A stretch of 64,000 bases of DNA from assembly GCF_007830235.1 (NCBI RefSeq), contig NZ_VLKI01000007.1, positions 1-64,000 on the forward strand, given 5' to 3'. The notes below the pieces were generated by a model. It was not told the origin of the DNA. It made no database searches and saw only the letters and a program-made list of their open reading frames with translations. Positions 1 through 9,242 of the stretch are shown here, in pieces (within the stretch, counting starts at the first letter, position 1; each line of letters starts with the position of its first letter). The stretch comes from Cytobacillus oceanisediminis (GTDB lineage Bacteria; Bacillota; Bacilli; Bacillales; Cytobacillaceae). The position numbers and the translations under genes are program-made.

Positions 1-414
1 TGCCTTAAATAAAAATGGAGCTCCTCTAGGACGTTAGATCACATAGGAACATCGTGCCTGAGGCAAAAAGACCTCGCGGGTCAGCGTTATGGGTCTTGTC
101 CTTCAAATACGAATAATACGTGAAAAATGTAGTTTATACTTGCTAGGCGGTATCCCTGTAGGATGAAAAAACAAGATCCTTTCACGTTCTAGAGGAGATC
201 TATTATAAATTCTGTGGTAGTTGAACTTTTCAAAAATTGGAAAATGAGAGTTCTGCTTAAGGTCGGTCTTTTTTATCTTAATTGGACCCTTGACTTATTT
301 GCCATTATACGCTGACCCCCAGTGTGTTAAATAATATCAGCAATAACAGAAATAAAGACCTGTTCCAAGGACCTAGAAAAGAGGAAGCGGTTCTTCGTTA
401 CATAGTTTCTTTCT
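1..414. other. intergenic region, nothing assignable
   Basis: This left-edge stretch has no convincing reading frame, no tRNA and no riboswitch that I can recognise. There are short GC-rich words (around 65-100) and a T-run near 268-277 that might be remnants of a terminator or a decayed mobile element. No transposase-like translation or terminal repeat pair supports the latter. Confidence 0.4.
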
Positions 415-447
415 ACAAAAAAGACCAGCCCGATTCCCTGGCTGATC
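415..447 (-). terminator. terminator of the LysR gene
   Basis: On the minus strand GATCAGCC (447-440) pairs with GGCTGGTC (430-423) across an 9-base loop. A U-rich tail follows at 422-415. It lies just beyond the stop codon of the LysR gene. Confidence 0.7.
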
Positions 448-453
448 CATCCA

Positions 454-1347
454 TTAAACCTCACTCTCCAAATACTCCTCAGATACTGCTATAAACTCCC
501 TAACTGCAAACGATAAATATTTATCCTTTTTCCAAATCATGCCTAGCTCCAAATTTACCGCAGATTCAGACATAGGGAGTACAATAAGTTCTCTATTGTT
601 AATATCATTGCATATTTTACTGGGCAATAAGGCGACTCCCAGTTTTCCTTCAACCATTCCCAGCAGGAAGTCCTTTTGGGAGCTTTCGCACACGATATTG
701 GGCTGGAAGTCGTTTTTCGAGCATTCTTCGATAATCAGGTCGTAAAGTGTGAAGTCTTTTCGGTATAAAATAAATGGCTCATTTGCTAATTCTGAGAAGT
801 GGACTTCTTTTTGTGAAGCCATAGGGTGTTCACGATGGACAATTAGCTTTAATGGATCCTTTAAGACATTAATGATTTCAAAACTGCTGCCCTGTGCAGG
901 CACTGTACAAATCAAGCCAATATCCAGAGAACCGTCTTCTACGCCTTTTTTTATTTTTTTCGTTCCAACTTCCGTTAAAGTAATTTTTACGAGTGGTAAT
1001 TTCTCTTTATACTGGCTGATCAACTTTGAAAAGAAAGCCGCACCTACAATTGGCGGAATGCCAATCCTTATTTCTCCGCTCTTAAGCTCCATAATATCTG
1101 TTAACTCCAAAGTCAGGTTTTTAAAGGCATGTAGTACTTTCTTTGCATTGATTAAAACCGCTTTTCCTGCATCGGTTAATTCTAATTGTTTCGATGAACG
1201 ATAAAACAAGGGCACTCCTAATTCGCCTTCCAAATTTTTTATGGCTTTACTGATCGAAGGTTGTGTTACATGCAGTGTTTGCGACGCTTTTGTAAAACTT
1301 AAATGCTGGGCGACTTCCGCAAAATACTCTAAATGCCTTATGTCCAA
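454..1347 (-). CDS. LysR-family transcriptional regulator, CidR-like
   Basis: A DNA-binding regulator of 297 residues, the usual LysR length. Residues 1-60 form the winged helix-turn-helix (TKASQTLHVTQPSISKAIKN) and about 90-295 form the periplasmic-binding-like effector domain. The whole sequence resembles Bacillus CidR/YwbI, which responds to acetate or overflow carbon; that functional link is inference. I chose the TTG at 1347 (MDIRHLEYF) because AAAGGAGAG lies 8 bases before it and the family starts there; the upstream ATG at 1386 has no ribosome site. It diverges from the malic enzyme gene and probably regulates it. A 7-bp dyad with an 11-base spacer lies between the two genes. Confidence 0.88.
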   Translation of the reverse strand: MDIRHLEYFAEVAQHLSFTKASQTLHVTQPSISKAIKNLEGELGVPLFYRSSKQLELTDAGKAVLINAKKVLHAFKNLTLELTDIMELKSGEIRIGIPPIVGAAFFSKLISQYKEKLPLVKITLTEVGTKKIKKGVEDGSLDIGLICTVPAQGSSFEIINVLKDPLKLIVHREHPMASQKEVHFSELANEPFILYRKDFTLYDLIIEECSKNDFQPNIVCESSQKDFLLGMVEGKLGVALLPSKICNDINNRELIVLPMSESAVNLELGMIWKKDKYLSFAVREFIAVSEEYLESEV

Positions 1348-1370
1348 CAGAACTCTCTCCTTTGATAATG

Positions 1371-1395
1371 TTATTCCTATAACCAAAAGGAATAA
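1371..1395. promoter_or_regulatory. candidate LysR operator
   Basis: TTATTCC (1371-1377) and GGAATAA (1389-1395) are perfect inverted repeats separated by 11 bases. This is the T-N11-A architecture typical of LysR-type binding sites. It lies between the divergent LysR and malic enzyme genes, just upstream of the regulator's ribosome site. Confidence 0.55.
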
Positions 1396-1522
1396 TGGAT
1401 ATAGATTATATGTATTTCATTTATAGGTAACTCTCATTATATAATAAACTACAACATTAGAATACTGAAAATTATTAATATTCGAATCACAGGAAATTAC
1501 TTTATAAAGGGAGCTGGTTCAG

Positions 1523-2731
1523 ATGGATTTGCAAAAAGAATCACTATTACTGCATGAGAAGTTTAAAGGGAAGTTATCTGTCGACGTGAAAATGCCGCTG
1601 AATAGTATGAAAGATTTAAGCTTAGCCTATTCCCCTGGAGTGGCTGAACCTTGCCGGCATATTCATGATAAGCCAGAGAAAGTCTATGATTATACGATTA
1701 AAGGCAATTTAATTGCAGTTGTTTCTGACGGCACTTCTGTACTGGGGCTGGGGGATATTGGCCCGGAAGCCTCAATGCCGGTCATGGAAGGGAAGGCTGC
1801 CCTTTTTAAAGCGTTCGCTGGCATTGACGCAGTTCCTATTTGCCTCGGTACGAAGGATCCGGATGAGATTATCAAAACGGTCAAACTGCTGCAGCCATCA
1901 TTTGGTGGCATTAACTTAGAAGATATCGCCGCACCAAATTGCTTTTACATTGAGGAACGCTTGAAACAGGAAATGAATATCCCAGTTTTTCATGATGACC
2001 AGCACGGAACAGCAATCGTAACAGCAGCTGGCTTAATAAATGCCTTGAAGCTTGTAAATAAAAAGATCGCTGAAATAAAAGTAGTGATCAATGGGGCAGG
2101 TGCTGCTGGAATCGCGATTATAAAACTGCTCATTAATATGGGTGTTAAGGATGTGATCATGTGCGATACAAAGGGAGCGATCTATGAAGGCAGACAGGAA
2201 AGAATGAACCCGATAAAAGAGTCCGTTGCCAAAATCACGAACAAAGCGAAACACCAAGGGCTGCTTGAAGATATCATTGCAGGTGCTGATGTATTTATTG
2301 GTGTTTCCTCTGCGGGGGCATTAACGAAGGAAATGGTGCAAACGATGAACCGTGACTCCATCATCTTTGCCATGGCCAATCCGGTACCGGAAATTATGCC
2401 AGAGGATGCAAAAGAAGCAGGCGCAAAAATTATTGGGACCGGCCGCTCTGATTTGCCCAACCAGGTGAACAATGTTCTTGCACTTCCGGGTATATTCAGA
2501 GGTGCATTAGATGTAAGGGCTACTGATATTAATGATGAAATGAAAATGGCTGCCGTGGATGCTATTGCAGGTTTGATTGATTGCAGCGAGTTGTCCCCGG
2601 AATATGTAATACCGGGTCCGCTGGATAGCAGAGTGGTTCCTGCCGTTAGAGATGCTGTAGTGAAGGCTGCCCAGGAAACAGGAGTTGCCCGTAAGGAAAT
2701 CTTAAAGAGTACTTTGGTAAACCAATCATAG
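1523..2731 (+). CDS. NAD(P)-dependent malic enzyme (YtsJ-like)
   Basis: Oxidatively decarboxylates malate to pyruvate and CO2 in the cytosol. The 402-residue protein matches the short bacterial form. The N-terminal malic domain carries the YSPGVAEP motif near residue 31 and HDDQHGTA at 157, and the NAD(P)-binding domain carries NGAGAAG at 190-196. The resemblance to B. subtilis YtsJ is close along the whole length. GGGAG lies 11 bases before the ATG. It is divergent from the LysR regulator and is probably its target. Cofactor preference cannot be decided from sequence. Confidence 0.93.
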   Translation: MDLQKESLLLHEKFKGKLSVDVKMPLNSMKDLSLAYSPGVAEPCRHIHDKPEKVYDYTIKGNLIAVVSDGTSVLGLGDIGPEASMPVMEGKAALFKAFAGIDAVPICLGTKDPDEIIKTVKLLQPSFGGINLEDIAAPNCFYIEERLKQEMNIPVFHDDQHGTAIVTAAGLINALKLVNKKIAEIKVVINGAGAAGIAIIKLLINMGVKDVIMCDTKGAIYEGRQERMNPIKESVAKITNKAKHQGLLEDIIAGADVFIGVSSAGALTKEMVQTMNRDSIIFAMANPVPEIMPEDAKEAGAKIIGTGRSDLPNQVNNVLALPGIFRGALDVRATDINDEMKMAAVDAIAGLIDCSELSPEYVIPGPLDSRVVPAVRDAVVKAAQETGVARKEILKSTLVNQS

Positions 2732-2859
2732 CCGAATTCATTTGCCGCGGCTGGGATGTTTAAGCTTGGTGTCCGGACCAGAACGAACATAGAATTACTT
2801 GCTTTCGTCAATTAATTGTTTGGTCAATAAAAGTCTAAATATATGGGAGAATGATAACG

Positions 2860-3147
2860 ATGAAAGTACACGAAGTAATTGAAACTAAGGAAATGTTCTG
2901 TGGTGAGATCATGGAAGACTATTACATCATTTACGAACAGATAGAGAATATGGTCTTTGAAAATAAAGATAATTATCTATTTCAAAAGGAAAGCTTTGTT
3001 GTAAGGACCATTAATGTATATAAAGGAAATTCGAATTCCACTTTACAAAAAGTTAAAACATATCCTATTAAGGACGTAAGAAATATCCGCAAAATAATAG
3101 TAAATGACTTTCCGGGCTTATTTAAAAAGGTTCAGTTTGCCAGTTAA
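2860..3147 (+). CDS. hypothetical protein, 95 residues
   Basis: I do not recognise this family. The product is a small soluble protein with mixed charge, no signal peptide, no membrane segment and no metal motif. I chose the ATG at 2860 because GGGAG at 2845-2849 is about 10 bases before it; the in-frame ATG at 2851 would be only one base from that site. It follows the malic enzyme by 128 bases with no obvious terminator between, so it may share the transcript. A strong terminator follows 120 bases downstream. Confidence 0.65.
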   Translation: MKVHEVIETKEMFCGEIMEDYYIIYEQIENMVFENKDNYLFQKESFVVRTINVYKGNSNSTLQKVKTYPIKDVRNIRKIIVNDFPGLFKKVQFAS

Positions 3148-3264
3148 ACAGTATTATACATTAAATAAGCACCAACTAAGTACCTGCCCTCCTGCTGCGT
3201 TTAAAGTGCCAACGAATGTGGGAAACAAGTCAATTTTATAGGAAGTTTTTAAAAGAGGAAAAAA

Positions 3265-3299
3265 GGCAGTCTCTGATTAGTGAGACTGTCCTTTTTTTT
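3265..3299 (+). terminator. rho-independent terminator
   Basis: CAGTCTC (3267-3273) pairs with GAGACTG (3282-3288) and a run of eight T follows. It ends the malic enzyme/hypothetical unit. The remaining 260 bases up to the ABC transporter gene show nothing else I can name. Confidence 0.85.
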
Positions 3300-3559
3300 G
3301 CTCAGTTCTATGATTCATCTATAGCGGGGAATATTTAGAATGCCATCTTCTCAAGATCGATTTTTCTTAAAAGTCCCGGCTTTTTGTTCTAATATCATGC
3401 CAGCTATCACATTCACTAACCTTAAATAGTGGAAAAACATCATTTCTATATGTATTATAGTTACACGTTTAACTGTGAAAAATATTATTTACAGAATTGG
3501 TTTTCCATAAGAGCTCTTTGGGAATATTGCAGGAGTGAAGAATTTAGAGGGGTGGAGCA

Positions 3560-4519
3560 ATGATTCAGTTTGACAATGTGTCAAAACGGTATCCTGATGG
3601 CACAAATGCTGTTAATTCAATAAACATAAACATAAAAGAAGGTGAGTTTTTTGTTATTATCGGACCAAGCGGGTCCGGAAAAACAACTGCGTTAAAAATG
3701 ATTAACAGGCTTATTCCTCTAACAGAAGGAACAATCCTGATCAATGGCAAAAGGGTAAGTGATTATGATATTCACGAATTACGCTGGGAAATCGGATACG
3801 TACTGCAGCAGATTGCTCTTTTTCCGCATATGACAATTGGGGAAAATATCTCTATCGTGCCAGAATTGAAAAGATGGGATCAGGACAAAATTCAAAAGCG
3901 AATCGATGAGCTGCTGGAAATGGTTGGACTGGAGCCGGAAATCTATCGAAATCGTATGCCGCACGAGCTTTCTGGAGGACAGCAGCAAAGAGTGGGAGTT
4001 ACAAGAGCACTTGCAGCCGATCCGCCCATCATCTTAATGGATGAGCCCTTTAGTGCGCTGGATCCATTGAGCAGGGAAAAGCTTCAGAATGACCTATTGC
4101 ATCTTCAGCGGAAAATTAAAAAAACGATTGTTTTCGTGACACATGATATGAAGGAAGCTTTAAAGCTTGGTGACCGAATATGCGTTATGAAAGATGGAGA
4201 AATCATACAAATTGGTACTCCAGAGGAACTCCTTGCCAATCCAGAAAATGAATTTGTCCGTAATTTTGTTGGGGAAGAGCAGGAAATCACAAGGAAAACG
4301 TTTCATTTACAAAATCTCATCCTGCCAGCTTCAGAGGATGAAATCTCGCAAAAAATTGACCGAACAATATCTACTTCAGCTTCTAAAGATGAGATTCTTA
4401 AATTATTAACACAATATAATGAAGTTGCTGTTGAAGAAGATGGAAAAATAATCGGAATCATCAACAGGCAGGCAATCATTCGCCAGCTGGCTGGCGATAT
4501 GCAGAAAGAGGTGAGATAG
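3560..4519 (+). CDS. betaine/ergothioneine-type ABC transporter ATPase (OpuCA/EgtV-like)
   Basis: ATP-hydrolysing subunit of an importer of the OpuB/OpuC class. The 319-residue protein has Walker A GPSGSGKTT at 35-43, signature LSGGQQQ from 137, Walker B ILMDEP near 160 and a C-terminal CBS-like region from about 250 that in OpuCA senses ionic strength. GGGGTGG lies just before the ATG. The next gene begins on the base after this stop codon and fuses permease and binding protein. That two-gene layout is known for osmolyte transporters and for the ergothioneine importer EgtUV; the substrate is not provable here. Confidence 0.88.
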   Translation: MIQFDNVSKRYPDGTNAVNSININIKEGEFFVIIGPSGSGKTTALKMINRLIPLTEGTILINGKRVSDYDIHELRWEIGYVLQQIALFPHMTIGENISIVPELKRWDQDKIQKRIDELLEMVGLEPEIYRNRMPHELSGGQQQRVGVTRALAADPPIILMDEPFSALDPLSREKLQNDLLHLQRKIKKTIVFVTHDMKEALKLGDRICVMKDGEIIQIGTPEELLANPENEFVRNFVGEEQEITRKTFHLQNLILPASEDEISQKIDRTISTSASKDEILKLLTQYNEVAVEEDGKIIGIINRQAIIRQLAGDMQKEVR

Positions 4520-6037
4520 ATGGGTACCCTGAGTTCTGTATTTAATGAAAGAAAAGGCCAGCTTCTTAGTGTTCTGATTGAGCATATACAAATTTCCATA
4601 ATAGCTTTATTTTTTGCCGTGTTAATAGCGATACCGCTTGGGATCTATCTAACAAAAAAGAAAAAAATCGCAGAGGGAATCATTGGGGTTACAGCAGTTT
4701 TGCAGACCATTCCTTCTTTAGCGTTGCTGGGACTCCTTATTCCATTGTTCGGGATAGGCAAAGTGCCCGCCATCATCGCACTGGTCGTATATGCACTCCT
4801 GCCTATTTTGAGAAATACATACACAGGCATTAAGGAAGTTGATCCTTCCATCATAGAGGCGGCAAGGGCCATGGGAATGAACAGGCGAAAACGGCTCATG
4901 AAGGTGGAGCTTCCATTAGCCATGCCAGTCATTATGGCCGGAATCCGTACGGCTATGGTGTTAATTGTAGGTACGGCTACCCTTGCAGCCCTTATAGGGG
5001 CAGGCGGATTAGGGGAACTCATACTGCTTGGAATTGACAGAAATAATACGTCTCTTATCATTCTTGGAGCTATACCTGCCGCATTATTGGCCATTCTTTT
5101 TGATATACTGCTGCGCAAATTCGAGCATATGTCCTTTAAAAAGTCGCTTACTGCAATGGGTGTATTCATCGCAGCGATGATATTGGTTATGGCCATGCCA
5201 TTACTGGCAAAAGAATCTCAAGAGAACATCGTCATAGGCGGAAAAATGGGTTCTGAACCGGAAATCCTTATTAATATGTATAAGCTGCTGATTGAAAATG
5301 AAACAGATCTTAACGTTGAGCTAAAACCTGGGCTAGGGAAGACCTCGTTTGTATTTAATGCTCTGAAGTCAGGAAGCATCGATGTCTATCCTGAGTTTAC
5401 CGGTACAGCCATTGCTGAATTTTTAAAAGAAACAGCAGCAAGTACTGACCGGGGAGAGGTTTATGAGCAGGCAAGAAAGGGGATGCAGGAACAGTTTGAT
5501 ATGAGGCTGCTAAAACCAATGGCTTTTAATAACACGTATGCATTGGCAGTACCTGATCAATTGGCCAGTGAGTTTCAGCTTCAAACTATTTCGGATCTCC
5601 AGGCTGTCGAGCAAAATATTAAAGCAGGCTTTACACTTGAATTCTCCGATCGGGAAGACGGATATCGAGGCATTCAAAAGCTTTATGGCCTTGATTTTCC
5701 AACCGTTCTGACTATGGAACCGAAGCTTCGGTATGGTGCAATTGAAAAAGGGGAAATCAACCTGGTGGATGCATACTCTACCGATAGTGAAATCGCAAGG
5801 TATAACCTCACTGTATTGGAGGATGATAAAAATCTTTTTCCGCCATATCAAGGAGCACCTATGTTAAGAGAAGAAACCGCTGAAAATTATCCGGAATTGG
5901 TAAAAGCCTTAAATCAGCTGGGCGGGAAAATAAGCGATGACGAAATGCGTGAAATGAACTATAAAGTAAATGTTGATGGGGCAAGTCCTGAAGAAACAGC
6001 TAGAGAGTATTTAGAGAAAGAAGGATTGCTTAAATAA
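4520..6037 (+). CDS. fused ABC permease and substrate-binding protein (OpuC/EgtU-like)
   Basis: Membrane component of the importer, 505 residues. Residues 15-215 form a permease with about six membrane helices and an EAA loop (EAARAMGMNRRKR). From about 232 there is an extracellular binding domain of the glycine betaine/choline class, with the DVYPEFTGTA motif near 293. Fusion of the two parts is characteristic of EgtU and related two-gene systems; canonical OpuB/OpuC uses separate proteins. Substrate could be a quaternary amine or ergothioneine. It abuts the ATPase gene with no gap and is followed by a terminator. Confidence 0.87.
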   Translation: MGTLSSVFNERKGQLLSVLIEHIQISIIALFFAVLIAIPLGIYLTKKKKIAEGIIGVTAVLQTIPSLALLGLLIPLFGIGKVPAIIALVVYALLPILRNTYTGIKEVDPSIIEAARAMGMNRRKRLMKVELPLAMPVIMAGIRTAMVLIVGTATLAALIGAGGLGELILLGIDRNNTSLIILGAIPAALLAILFDILLRKFEHMSFKKSLTAMGVFIAAMILVMAMPLLAKESQENIVIGGKMGSEPEILINMYKLLIENETDLNVELKPGLGKTSFVFNALKSGSIDVYPEFTGTAIAEFLKETAASTDRGEVYEQARKGMQEQFDMRLLKPMAFNNTYALAVPDQLASEFQLQTISDLQAVEQNIKAGFTLEFSDREDGYRGIQKLYGLDFPTVLTMEPKLRYGAIEKGEINLVDAYSTDSEIARYNLTVLEDDKNLFPPYQGAPMLREETAENYPELVKALNQLGGKISDDEMREMNYKVNVDGASPEETAREYLEKEGLLK

Positions 6038-6049
6038 ATAATTGCAAAA

Positions 6050-6086
6050 AGCCGTTTGGAATAGAACCTTTCCGGACGGTTTTTTA
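6050..6086 (+). terminator. terminator of the ABC transporter operon
   Basis: A 12-pair stem that includes G-U pairs (AGCCGTTTGGAA with TTCCGGACGGTT) is followed by a T-run. It lies just after the stop codon of the fused permease gene. Confidence 0.85.
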
Positions 6087-6095
6087 TTATTTATT

Positions 6096-6257
6096 GATTG
6101 GTATCCTCTTTCAGGAATTTATTAATAAAGAGTGGTTATAGCCCATGATTCTGGCAGCAGATGTTCATATTTAAGGATTGGTATCCCCTTCCAGGAATTT
6201 ATTAATAAAGTGGTTATAGCCCATGTTTCTGGCCGGAGATGTTCATTTTTAAGGACT
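6096..6257. repeat. 80-bp direct duplication
   Basis: Two near-identical 80-base units start at 6096 and 6176. Each begins GATTGGTATCC and runs through GGAATTTATTAATAAAG and GTTATAGCCCATG. A third partial start (AAGGACTGGTA) follows at about 6251. No credible reading frame covers it. It lies between the transporter terminator and a small hypothetical gene. Confidence 0.75.
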
Positions 6258-6344
6258 GGTAAATTGTCGGTATTAAAATATCGCCAAAAACATACATTCT
6301 TCTTAATCATGTTTAGATTTTTAAGAGTATGAGGAGAGGATGCC

Positions 6345-6692
6345 GTGAACTTCGAAATGCAGAAAGCGAATCTGCTGGCTGAGAATATAAATGATTTTAT
6401 CAATTTTGTTGAAAAAAATCTTGATAACAATATCTTCAATTTGGATAGGAATAAATTGTATCAAATAAAACTTATTGTTGAGGATTATAAGTTTCACATA
6501 CTTGCAGCTGAACTTTTAAGAATTAATCGGTTTACTTGGGATGAAAAGTACACTCATTTATTGGTTGATCGATTTAGAAAAGGATTGAGCATTATCGATG
6601 AATTTATAGAAAGAAACTACAATGACCTATTCATGGTGACAGGGAGAATATATACTTTAAAAAACCTTAGCTCATCCTTTAAAGAGTTTTAA
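6345..6692 (+). CDS. hypothetical protein, 115 residues
   Basis: I do not recognise this family. The product is a small, largely helical soluble protein rich in Asn, Asp, Lys and Ile, with no signal peptide or membrane segment. I chose the GTG at 6345 because GAGGAGAGG at 6331-6339 sits at proper spacing; an ATG in the same frame four codons later lacks its own site. A perfect 13-pair terminator follows the stop. It stands alone between two repeat regions. Confidence 0.6.
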   Translation: MNFEMQKANLLAENINDFINFVEKNLDNNIFNLDRNKLYQIKLIVEDYKFHILAAELLRINRFTWDEKYTHLLVDRFRKGLSIIDEFIERNYNDLFMVTGRIYTLKNLSSSFKEF

Positions 6693-6729
6693 GAAAGAGC
6701 AAATGCAGCGAAACATACAGTCGCAAACT

Positions 6730-6768
6730 AAAAATAGATCAGCCAACTCATGAGTCTGATCTATTTTT
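6730..6768 (+). terminator. perfect 13-bp stem terminator
   Basis: AAAAATAGATCAG (6730-6742) pairs exactly with CTGATCTATTTTT (6756-6768). The A-rich and T-rich flanks make it potentially active in both directions. It follows the 115-residue hypothetical gene. Confidence 0.85.
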
Positions 6769-6783
6769 AATGGACAAAAACCA

Positions 6784-7540
6784 GAAAAGTCCTTCATAGC
6801 GTTCTTGAGGGCCAAGAAACAATCAAGTAGTTAAAGAAAAGTCCTTCCATAGGGCCGCTGAAGGCCAAAAACCAGTGGAAGAGTAATAGAAAAGTCCTTT
6901 ATAGCGTTCTTGAGGGCCAAAAAACGATCAAACCGTTATAGAAAAGTCCTTCATAGGGTCACTGAAGGCCCAAAACCAGTGGAAGAGTAATAGAAAAGTC
7001 CTTTATAGCGTTCTTGAGGGCCAAAAAACGATCAAACCGTTATAGAAAAGTCCTTCATAGGGTCACTGAAGGCCAAAAACCAGTGGAAGAGTAATAGAAA
7101 AGTCCTTTATAGGGTAACTGAAGGCCTAAAACCACTCAAAGAGTAATAGAAAGTGCCTTCATAGGGTAACTGAAGGACAAAATCCAGATTAAGAGTAATA
7201 GAAAGTGCCTTCATAAGGTCACTGAAGGCCAAAAACCACTCAAAGGGTTATAGAAAGGGTCTTCATAGCGTTCATGAAGGCCAAAAAACAATCAAGTAGA
7301 TAAAGAAAAGTCCTTCATAGGGTAACTGAAGGACATAAACCAGTTAAAGAGTAATAGGAAAGTCCTTCAAAGCGTTCCTGAAGGACAAAAACTAATCAAA
7401 GAGTTATAGAAAGGGTCTTCATAGCGTTCTTGAAGGCCAAAAAACAATCAAGTAGTTAAAGAAAAGTCCTTCATAGGGTAACTGAAGGACAAAAGGACAC
7501 TCAAAGAGTTTTAAAAAACACCTTCATAAAGTACTTATTC
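6784..7540. repeat. 52-bp tandem array, about 14 units, hairpin in each
   Basis: Units begin GAAAAGTCC or GAAAGNNCC at 6784, 6836, 6889, 6941, 6993, 7045, 7097, 7149, 7201, 7253, 7305, 7357, 7409 and 7461, with a decayed one at 7513. The spacing is 52 bases throughout except for one single-base insertion. Each unit carries an inverted pair such as CCTTCA/TGAAGG around an 8-9-base loop. The array fills the gap between the ends of two convergent genes. There are no unique spacers, so it is not CRISPR. Confidence 0.93.
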
Positions 7541-7547
7541 TAAAAAA

Positions 7548-9239
7548 TCATTGTTCTAATCCATGTTTTCTAACCACTGCTTCATTTTCTAACATATCCC
7601 ATATGCTTTCGTCTTCCATTCCCAGTCTCCAAAGTGCCAGGCCTCTTATGCCAAGGCGGTGTGCAAGCTCAGCTTTCGCTTTAATACTTGCCCGATTTTC
7701 AAACCATACTTCATGATTGACCCCGTTTGCATCTGTATAGGCGAACATCGGGGTTTGTGTTTCTTCGTCAAAAATAATTTCTTTATTATATTGCTCAGCC
7801 AGGGCCATCGCACGGTCAAATGATGCATAGGCTGCACGGCCTGTTTCAAGATTAAAATCAAACCCGAATACAGATACAGCTGCCACGATTTTTTCTTTTG
7901 GCATTACGGACATCGCATATCGCAGGACTCTCTCCATTCGCCCGATGGACACAACCGGTCCCGGGCCGCTTCCTGGCCAGCCATGCTCATTATAAAGCAT
8001 TATGACAAATTGATCAGTAGGCTGATGAAGATTTGGATAATCAAATGGTTTGGCAAAAACACTCGGGTCCTCTGGTCCAGTTTTGGATGGTACAGCGGTT
8101 GAGAAGAAATATCCCCGTTCATCAAAAACGCGCCCGATTACTCTATATAGCTGGGTTAAACGATCTCGATCCTCTTCCAATACATCCTCAATATCAATAT
8201 CAACCCCGTCCAAGCCATATCTTTCAACTAACCTGGCTAAATTTAAAGCAAAAGCATTCATATTCTCTTCAGAGGAAACCAATTCATGAACAACCTGCTT
8301 TGCAAGCTCCACGCCTTCTTCATATAAAAGGTTATGAACGGTAGCCAGCATTTTTACATTATTGCGATGGCCGATTCGGACGAGCTGCCGTACTTCTTCA
8401 TCCGTGAATTCCCCAAACTTCTCAATGGTTGTTGGATTATCTTTGCTGATTCTAAATAAGAATAATCCATTTTGCGAGATATTCGCTGTGTTTGTCACAA
8501 AGGATTCATAAGAACTTGGCAATGTAGGGCCTTCTGATAAGGTATAATAACCTAAAATTTGTAAAGTTGGCACAGAGCCATCAAATGCTCTTAAGGTGGA
8601 TACAGTCTTGGAAATCCATCCGGGATCTCCATTGAATAGCGCAACTTTATACCAATCTCCCTGAACACCAATTAGCGGAAGCCTTGCTCCACGGTCCATC
8701 TGGGCGATTGTATTAAAAGCAGTGCCTGGCCGCTGCCTGATGTTTGCATTATCTGCGTTGACGACCACATCAGAGTATACCGGGATCCTGAGTCTTTGCC
8801 CGATTGACAGATCCGGGCTTTCTAAATTATTCAAAACCATAATGCTCTCAGCAGTTGTATTGTATCTTCTGGCTATTTCATAGAGAGAATCTCCCGCCTT
8901 CACCACATATTCCGTTTGTCTTTCCTCATCATTTTTTACTTCTGGAATAACGAAATGTTCTCCAATATAAACGAAATTGGATTGCAATTGATTCGCTTTT
9001 CTTAGTTCTTTCATGGAAACACCAAATTTAGCTGCAATTGTGGACAAGCTGTCTCCAGGCTGAACCATATAAGTATTTCGCTGATTGTGAACCGGAACCG
9101 CCAATGACTGGCCGATATAAATCGTATTTGTCGGTAGGCGATTAGCATATTTAATACCATCAACATTTGTTTTGTATTTTCGCGCTATTGTATATAACGA
9201 ATCTCCGGGCTGAACGATATAACGATCATACATTCGCAT
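7548..9239 (-). CDS. LysM-SH3-GH18 glycosidase of the YaaH/SleL spore type
   Basis: A probable cortex- or spore-coat-associated peptidoglycan hydrolase, 563 residues. Three LysM repeats lie at about 4-49, 57-102 and 110-155, each with the (V)QPGDSL or KAGDSL signature. An SH3-like segment covers about 157-218, and a glycoside hydrolase 18 barrel runs from about 228 to the end with the catalytic DGVDIDIED motif near 343. There is no signal peptide, which is normal for YaaH-type spore proteins. YaaH and SleL usually have two LysM repeats and no SH3 segment, so this is a larger relative. GGGAG lies 6 bases before the ATG at 9239; the GTG at 9242 is too close. Confidence 0.88.
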   Translation of the reverse strand: MRMYDRYIVQPGDSLYTIARKYKTNVDGIKYANRLPTNTIYIGQSLAVPVHNQRNTYMVQPGDSLSTIAAKFGVSMKELRKANQLQSNFVYIGEHFVIPEVKNDEERQTEYVVKAGDSLYEIARRYNTTAESIMVLNNLESPDLSIGQRLRIPVYSDVVVNADNANIRQRPGTAFNTIAQMDRGARLPLIGVQGDWYKVALFNGDPGWISKTVSTLRAFDGSVPTLQILGYYTLSEGPTLPSSYESFVTNTANISQNGLFLFRISKDNPTTIEKFGEFTDEEVRQLVRIGHRNNVKMLATVHNLLYEEGVELAKQVVHELVSSEENMNAFALNLARLVERYGLDGVDIDIEDVLEEDRDRLTQLYRVIGRVFDERGYFFSTAVPSKTGPEDPSVFAKPFDYPNLHQPTDQFVIMLYNEHGWPGSGPGPVVSIGRMERVLRYAMSVMPKEKIVAAVSVFGFDFNLETGRAAYASFDRAMALAEQYNKEIIFDEETQTPMFAYTDANGVNHEVWFENRASIKAKAELAHRLGIRGLALWRLGMEDESIWDMLENEAVVRKHGLEQ

Positions 9240-9242
9240 CAC

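Noticed and set aside
1..414. Insertion-sequence remnant at the left edge
   Set aside because: No transposase-like translation and no paired terminal repeats could be found.
2182..2811. Long minus-strand ORF of 209 codons
   Set aside because: It is the antisense shadow of the malic enzyme gene, without a ribosome site or family features.
4645..5196. Long minus-strand ORF of 183 codons
   Set aside because: Antisense shadow of the ABC permease gene.
6784..7540. Possible CRISPR array
   Set aside because: Units are tandem and contiguous with no unique spacers, repeats vary internally, and no cas gene is present.
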